DNA from: Paenibacillus contaminans
GTDB lineage: Bacteria; Bacillota; Bacilli; Paenibacillales; NBRC-103111
Assembly (NCBI RefSeq): GCF_003285015.1
Contig: NZ_QMFB01000012.1
Span: 1 to 64,000 of the forward strand
Direction of reading: 5' to 3'
DNA length: 64,000 bases
Shown: piece after piece, positions 60,085 through 64,000 of the stretch
Numbering within the stretch: the stretch's first letter is position 1
Layout of the letters: every line of letters begins with the position of its first letter
Notes under the pieces: generated by a model
Told to the model about the DNA's origin: nothing
What the model saw: only the letters and a program-made list of their open reading frames with translations
Database searches by the model: none
Made by a program: the position numbers and the translations under genes

Positions 60085-60090
60085 ATTATA
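60085..60090 (-). promoter_or_regulatory. -10 box of yjlC-ndh
   Basis: TATAAT on the minus strand, preceded by a T-rich stretch; no good -35 is visible at 16-18 bp. Confidence 0.55.
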
Positions 60091-60323
60091 AAAAGAAACG
60101 TTCCAAGGCTCATCGTCTTCTGACCTCTTCATTCTAATCCTTCCCAGGCAAAACTACAAAGTAAAATTTTTCTTGATAACGCATACATTAATAATTTTTT
60201 CGTTTATTTTTCCAAGCGAGGTTTTTACAGTAAAGCCGTACCTCCAGACGATCGAGAAATCGGCGGCATTGCGCTAATTATTGCCCCTCAAAGCCAAAAT
60301 CATTCATGCCCGGCGCTTGAAAA

Positions 60324-60366
60324 AAAGACCGGGAAAGCCGCTGGTTGCACAGGCTCTCCGGTCTTT
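60324..60366 (-). terminator. terminator of the desaturase gene
   Basis: AAAGACCGG / CCGGTCTTT hairpin with inner AAGCC/GGCTC pairs, followed on the minus strand by a T tract. It overlaps the region just after the desaturase stop (60372). Confidence 0.75.
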
Positions 60367-60371
60367 GCAGG

Positions 60372-61409
60372 TTATTCCCCTACGGATTTGATTTTCGGCA
60401 CTACAAGCGGCTTTGTCTTCCGCCTTCTAATCTGCCTAAATCCGATGAATGTCTTGCTCTGCTCGTCCCAGAGACGGAATCGGAGAGAGCGCAAGCTCGA
60501 CAGTAAAGTGATTGCCGGTACCTTATGAAGGAAAGCGTTCGTATCGTGCACCTTCTCCAAATGATAGTTGGGTACCCGCGGACTCAAATGATGCACGTGA
60601 TGGAATCCGATATTCCCGGTTATCCAATGCAGTATTTTCGGCAGCTTGTAGAAAGAGCTTCCTTGTATGGCAGCCATGACGTAATCCCATTCCTCTTCGT
60701 GCTCGAAATACGTATCTTCGAATTGATGCTGCACGTAAAACAGCCAGATGCCCGATATGCCTGAAATAAGGAAAATTGGGCCTTGAATCATAAGAAACGC
60801 CTGCCAGCCGATCGCCCAGCAAAGCAGTCCGGCTATAGTTGCGATTCCAATATTCGTAATATAGGTGTTGATCCGCTCTTTGGTGGAGGCTTTCCTGCGG
60901 TTGAATCTATAGTCGATAAGGAAAATATAAATAGGACCGAGACCGAACATAAAGACCGGATTGCGATACATCCGGTAAACGAGCCGCCGCCACCACGGCA
61001 TCGCTATATATTCGTTCACCGTCAGCGTCCAAACATCCCCTGTCCCCCGCTTGTCCAAGTTACTGCTGGTCGCATGATGAACGGAGTGCGTGTGCCGCCA
61101 CTGGTTGTACGGGCAGCAGGTGAGGATGCCGGTTATCGTCCCGACAACCGCGTTCGCCGTTCGGCTTCGGAAAAACGACCGGTGACAGCAATCATGGAAA
61201 ATAATAAAAATCCGGATTAAGAACCCGCCTGCGGGAATTGTCAGGGCTAAGGTTAGCCAATAAGAAACGGATAAACATAAATATGCGCCGTACCACAACA
61301 AAAAAAACGGGATCAGCGTATTGATCATTTGCCATACGCTCGATTTGATAAGGGGCTTCTCGTAAGGGGCAATATTATCTTTCCAACCATTATGCTCTTC
61401 ACGCTGCAT
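60372..61409 (-). CDS. membrane fatty-acid desaturase
   Basis: A 345-residue membrane enzyme with three His boxes: HDCCH (residues 72-76), HTHSVHH (about 106-112) and HHVHH (about 270-274), with four to six helices. It resembles the Bacillus delta-5 desaturase (Des) group, which introduces a cis double bond in membrane phospholipid acyl chains on cold shock. No DesK/DesR pair is adjacent, unlike B. subtilis, so its regulator lies elsewhere. The start ATG at 61409 has AGAGGAA upstream (long spacing). Confidence 0.88.
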   Translation of the reverse strand: MQREEHNGWKDNIAPYEKPLIKSSVWQMINTLIPFFLLWYGAYLCLSVSYWLTLALTIPAGGFLIRIFIIFHDCCHRSFFRSRTANAVVGTITGILTCCPYNQWRHTHSVHHATSSNLDKRGTGDVWTLTVNEYIAMPWWRRLVYRMYRNPVFMFGLGPIYIFLIDYRFNRRKASTKERINTYITNIGIATIAGLLCWAIGWQAFLMIQGPIFLISGISGIWLFYVQHQFEDTYFEHEEEWDYVMAAIQGSSFYKLPKILHWITGNIGFHHVHHLSPRVPNYHLEKVHDTNAFLHKVPAITLLSSLRSLRFRLWDEQSKTFIGFRQIRRRKTKPLVVPKIKSVGE

Positions 61410-61743
61410 CTAGCCGATACTTCCTCTCTTCGGATCCGTAATGTCTAAAACGTTTGCATGGATTCCGAATCAAGGTGGAGCTGACTCATGCCCATCTACG
61501 TTATTACGCTGGAACTGACGAAATGTTTCAAAAAAAATCATGCAAAATAAGGATATCTGTTCAAATGGCCGATATTCGCCTATTTTTGCGATTTTCGGCT
61601 TGGCGCCATTGGAAGTATATAATATATATCAACTAACTAAAAAGCGAACGCTTGTATTTTTTCATGTGATATCTAATAATAACTAATAGAGACGTTTACC
61701 GTCTTGCATGGCACCAACCAATCGGTTAGGAGGACTCATTACG
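61410..61743. other. 334-bp divergent intergenic region
   Basis: Between the desaturase and the luciferase-like gene. A TATAAT at 61618-61623 may be the -10 of the latter; the -35 is unclear. Nothing else is recognisable. Confidence 0.45.
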
Positions 61744-62784
61744 ATGAATGAAAACCAACCTGCACATAAAGAAACGAAATCGCTCGGCGAAATCCCGATT
61801 TCCATCCTGGATCTCGCTCCGGTTATCGTCGGCGGCACGCCGGCGGATTCCTTCCGGCGCTCGCTCGACCTTGCTCAGCATGCCGAGCAATGGGGTTACA
61901 AGCGGTATTGGCTTGCCGAGCATCATAATATGCCGGGGATCGCGAGCTCGGCCACATCCTTGGTGATAGGCCATATCGCAGCCGGCACCAGCAGCATTCG
62001 CGTCGGCTCCGGGGGAATCATGCTGCCGAACCATGCTCCGTTGGTCATTGCCGAGCAATTCGGTACGCTCGAATCGATGTACCCGGGCCGTATCGATCTG
62101 GGACTGGGCCGTGCCCCGGGCTCCGATCAGCCCGCAGCCCGCGCTCTGCGACGAGGCCTTGGCAGCGACGGTCATGATTTTCCCGAGCTGTTAAGCGAGC
62201 TTCGCGGTTACCTGAATCCGTCGCAGTACCAAGGCGTCCCCGGCGTTCGGGCCATCCCGGGCGAAGGCTTGAACATCCCGATCTGGCTGCTCGGGTCAAG
62301 CGGCTTCAGCGCACAGCTGGCCGGCCAGCTCGGATTGCCGTTTGCGTTTGCAAGCCATTTTGCCCCGGACTATTTGCTGCCAGCTTTGGATTTGTATCGC
62401 AGCAGCTTCCGTCCTTCGGAGGTGCTGGATAAGCCGCATGTTATGGTCGGCATCAATATCATTACGGCCGATACCGACGAAGAAGCGCGCCGGTTGGCTA
62501 CCTCGCAGCAGCAGCAGTTTCTGAACATCGTCCGCGGACGTCCGGGCATGTTGAACCCGCCGGTTGACAGTATGGAGCCGCTATGGACCCCGCAGGAAAA
62601 GGCGTATGTCCATAACTCCTTGCGTTTCTCCGTCGCCGGAAGCAAAGACACCGTACGGGAGCGGCTGCAGGTTCTCCTGGAGCAAACGGGAGCCGACGAA
62701 TGGATTGTCGCCGGACAAATTTATGACCATCAGGCCCGCTTGAAATCGTATCACTTGCTGTCGAAAGCCGTTAAAGAGGGCTAA
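61744..62784 (+). CDS. luciferase-like (LLM class) flavin-dependent oxidoreductase
   Basis: A 346-residue TIM-barrel flavin monooxygenase with ISILDLAPVI, YWLAEHHNMPGIASSATSLV (the EHH motif), IRVGSGGIMLPNHAPLVIAEQFGTLE and RIDLGLGRAPGSDQ. It is close in layout to the MsnO8/YhbW-type group of unknown substrate. The start ATG at 61744 has AGGAGG 10 nt upstream; the earlier in-frame ATG at 61708 is less likely. It is monocistronic and ends at a strong hairpin. Confidence 0.88.
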   Translation: MNENQPAHKETKSLGEIPISILDLAPVIVGGTPADSFRRSLDLAQHAEQWGYKRYWLAEHHNMPGIASSATSLVIGHIAAGTSSIRVGSGGIMLPNHAPLVIAEQFGTLESMYPGRIDLGLGRAPGSDQPAARALRRGLGSDGHDFPELLSELRGYLNPSQYQGVPGVRAIPGEGLNIPIWLLGSSGFSAQLAGQLGLPFAFASHFAPDYLLPALDLYRSSFRPSEVLDKPHVMVGINIITADTDEEARRLATSQQQQFLNIVRGRPGMLNPPVDSMEPLWTPQEKAYVHNSLRFSVAGSKDTVRERLQVLLEQTGADEWIVAGQIYDHQARLKSYHLLSKAVKEG

Positions 62785-62841
62785 CCTTCTGCCGGCATCG
62801 TTCTAGCAGGCTGCTCTGCTTTAAGAGCGAAATGAGTGAAC

Positions 62842-62895
62842 AAATAAGCTTCCAGTCCCACTTTCGCCTTTCGCAGTGGGATTGGAAGCTTATTT
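62842..62895 (+). terminator. strong hairpin terminator
   Basis: Nearly perfect 21-bp arms AAATAAGCTTCCA...CCCACT and the complement, around a 12-nt loop, ending in TATTTTATAT. It terminates the luciferase-like gene. Confidence 0.85.
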
Positions 62896-62988
62896 TATAT
62901 TTCGGGGCAGCCCTATTCATTTATATCGCTTATCTTTCGCTCATCCCGCTTAGCTTACCGCTGCACATTCGTTACGCATTAGCAGCTA

Positions 62989-63453
62989 TTAGACCGGACT
63001 CGCTATTTTGCTCCATTCGGGGTATTCTTCCAAATACCCGTATTGACCCAGCTCCTTCAGCGCCCTGCGGATGCTATGTTCGTCCTCGCCCGACTCGCTC
63101 GAGAGCTCCAGCAATTCGTCGATATTCCCGTTCGGGTTCTCCTTGCAAAATGCGAGCAATCCCTTCGCCGCCCACGATAACCGGTCGTCCTGAAAATCGC
63201 CGATCATCTGGCGGTATATTTTATTCGTTAGCAGCTTGACCTCTACAAGCGTTTGCAAACCTCTCAACACCTGCTTGACGTTCATGCGGCCCAGCCGTGC
63301 TATATCGGAAACTTCCGGCAAATGCGCTTCCGAGGAGCAGCTTTTTAACACGATATATGTCATTTGGGAATAAATATCCAATTCCGGTTGATGGAAAATG
63401 TCGTTCGAAACCAAAAAACTGCGTGCATGTTCACTAGCCTGTCCGCCAGTCAT
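62989..63453 (-). CDS. winged-helix DNA-binding-like protein
   Basis: A 154-residue protein. The central region (YSQMTYIVLKSCSSEAHLPE, VSDIARLGRMNVKQVLRGLQTLVEVKLL) reads as a helix-turn-helix like those at the start of DnaD- and replication-initiator-type proteins. A second similar segment follows (LLELSSESGEDEHSIRRALKELGQYGYLEEY). It may be a regulator with two winged helices. The start ATG at 63453 has GGGGGA upstream. Monocistronic. Confidence 0.75.
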   Translation of the reverse strand: MTGGQASEHARSFLVSNDIFHQPELDIYSQMTYIVLKSCSSEAHLPEVSDIARLGRMNVKQVLRGLQTLVEVKLLTNKIYRQMIGDFQDDRLSWAAKGLLAFCKENPNGNIDELLELSSESGEDEHSIRRALKELGQYGYLEEYPEWSKIASPV

Positions 63454-63659
63454 TCAAAGTCCCCCTTGATCAGATTATGGAAGAACGTATTCCTCCGATT
63501 CAAAAGAGTTCGCAAGCTCCCTGCAGTCTGGGAGGGTGATCAACGATTGCCCACAAATTCCCACATCTCCGATCGCTTGTTCGGCAGCTAACAGAACATC
63601 ATGAAAAATCGGATTTTTGACTCCCGGTATGAAATGAAGCGAAACCTTCAGACACTAAA

Positions 63660-63688
63660 AACCGCCAAGAGAAGTTCTCTCGGCGGTT
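63660..63688 (-). terminator. terminator of the alkyltransferase-like gene
   Basis: AACCGCC-AGAGA / TCTCT-GGCGGTT hairpin, followed on the minus strand by TTTTTAG. Confidence 0.8.
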
Positions 63689-63715
63689 CTATTATTCCGG
63701 ACAGTCAATGGGGCG

Positions 63716-64000
63716 CTAGCTTTCCGGCATGAACCGGAATCTTTCCAGCTCGATCCGGCCATTTTCGTCTACGGAGACCCCTTCTTGCTCCAAATACATC
63801 GCCTGCAAAAACCGCGATTCCTCGTTCTGAATGGCGATTTCCCCTTTGGCGTTGACCACCCGGTGCCACGGCAGCTTATGCGCTCCGCTTGACGAATGTA
63901 AAATACGCACAACTTGCCTTGCTCCTCTCGGGCTCCCCGCTTCCTTCGCGATTTGCCCGTAAGTCATGACATTGCCTTCCGGGATGCCTTTAATAATTTC
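63716..64000 (-). CDS. MGMT-family alkyltransferase-like protein (ATL), 5' end outside window
   Basis: The C-terminal 94 residues of a protein whose start lies beyond position 64000; the frame stays open across the window edge (...IIKGIPEGNVMTYGQIA). It matches the O6-alkylguanine alkyltransferase DNA-binding domain, but the active-site motif reads PWHRVV: Trp replaces the alkyl-accepting Cys. That is the mark of ATL proteins, which bind O6-alkylguanine and recruit nucleotide-excision repair instead of repairing directly. The RVV, TYG and AVG-like (ARQVVRIL) stretches are preserved. Confidence 0.88.
   Translation of the reverse strand, partial: EIIKGIPEGNVMTYGQIAKEAGSPRGARQVVRILHSSSGAHKLPWHRVVNAKGEIAIQNEESRFLQAMYLEQEGVSVDENGRIELERFRFMPES

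Noticed and set aside
1..64000. CRISPR arrays, tRNA or rRNA genes, and complete insertion sequences
   Set aside because: No regular direct repeats with unique spacers, no cloverleaf-type sequence with TTCGANTC arms, and no transposase gene could be recognised anywhere in the window.

Overview
The window looks like chromosomal DNA of a Paenibacillaceae bacterium (Paenibacillus/Cohnella type). The grounds are moderately high GC, strong AGGAGG-type ribosome binding sites with frequent TTG/GTG starts, an SLH-anchored surface protein, a YheC/YheD spore-coat-type ATP-grasp, and Bacillus-style modules (adaAB, cidR-cidAB, yjlC-ndh, khtTU, nupNOPQ, aguAB). I saw no rRNA, tRNA, CRISPR array, prophage or intact insertion sequence.

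Layout. 0-9 kb: a YeiH-type exporter, a DHA2 drug exporter divergent from a PadR regulator plus a TIM-barrel isomerase (two PadR boxes lie between), and a pair of secreted proteins, one with three SLH domains. 9-15 kb (minus strand): a guanosine-type BMP/ABC importer followed by a nucleoside phosphorylase. 15-26 kb: a DsbA-like oxidoreductase, then a plus-strand gene train behind a clear sigma-A promoter. It encodes a KAS III enzyme, ATP-grasp ligase, NAD-dependent epimerase, metallo-beta-lactamase-fold hydrolase, PaaK/F390-type adenylating enzyme, GNAT-like protein, SDR and an unknown alpha-helical protein. This has the parts list of an uncharacterised biosynthetic pathway and is the best candidate for something undescribed. 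26-33 kb: adaAB alkylation repair, two paralogous beta-rich unknown proteins, a TauE/SafE permease, and an NCS2 nucleobase permease divergent from a Rieske oxygenase. 33-38 kb: a bacitracin/lantibiotic-type ABC exporter with its own two-component system. 38-49 kb: a YhhQ-type transporter behind a preQ1-I-like riboswitch, a GT-C glycosyltransferase, two DedA proteins, cidR-cidAB and a heterodimeric ABC exporter. 49-64 kb: an HNH nuclease, YdjO and Csp cold-shock proteins, agmatine degradation, a TVP38 protein, a small membrane protein with tandem promoters, KhtTU, a YheC/D protein, yjlC-ndh behind a Rex site, a fatty-acid desaturase, a luciferase-like monooxygenase, a winged-helix protein and a truncated alkyltransferase-like protein.

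Several intergenic regions hold degenerate repeats. Some have a spacing of about 51 bp, and one sequence type occurs in inverted orientation at 10.1 and 26.1 kb. All functional calls come from reading motifs by eye; no database search was run.
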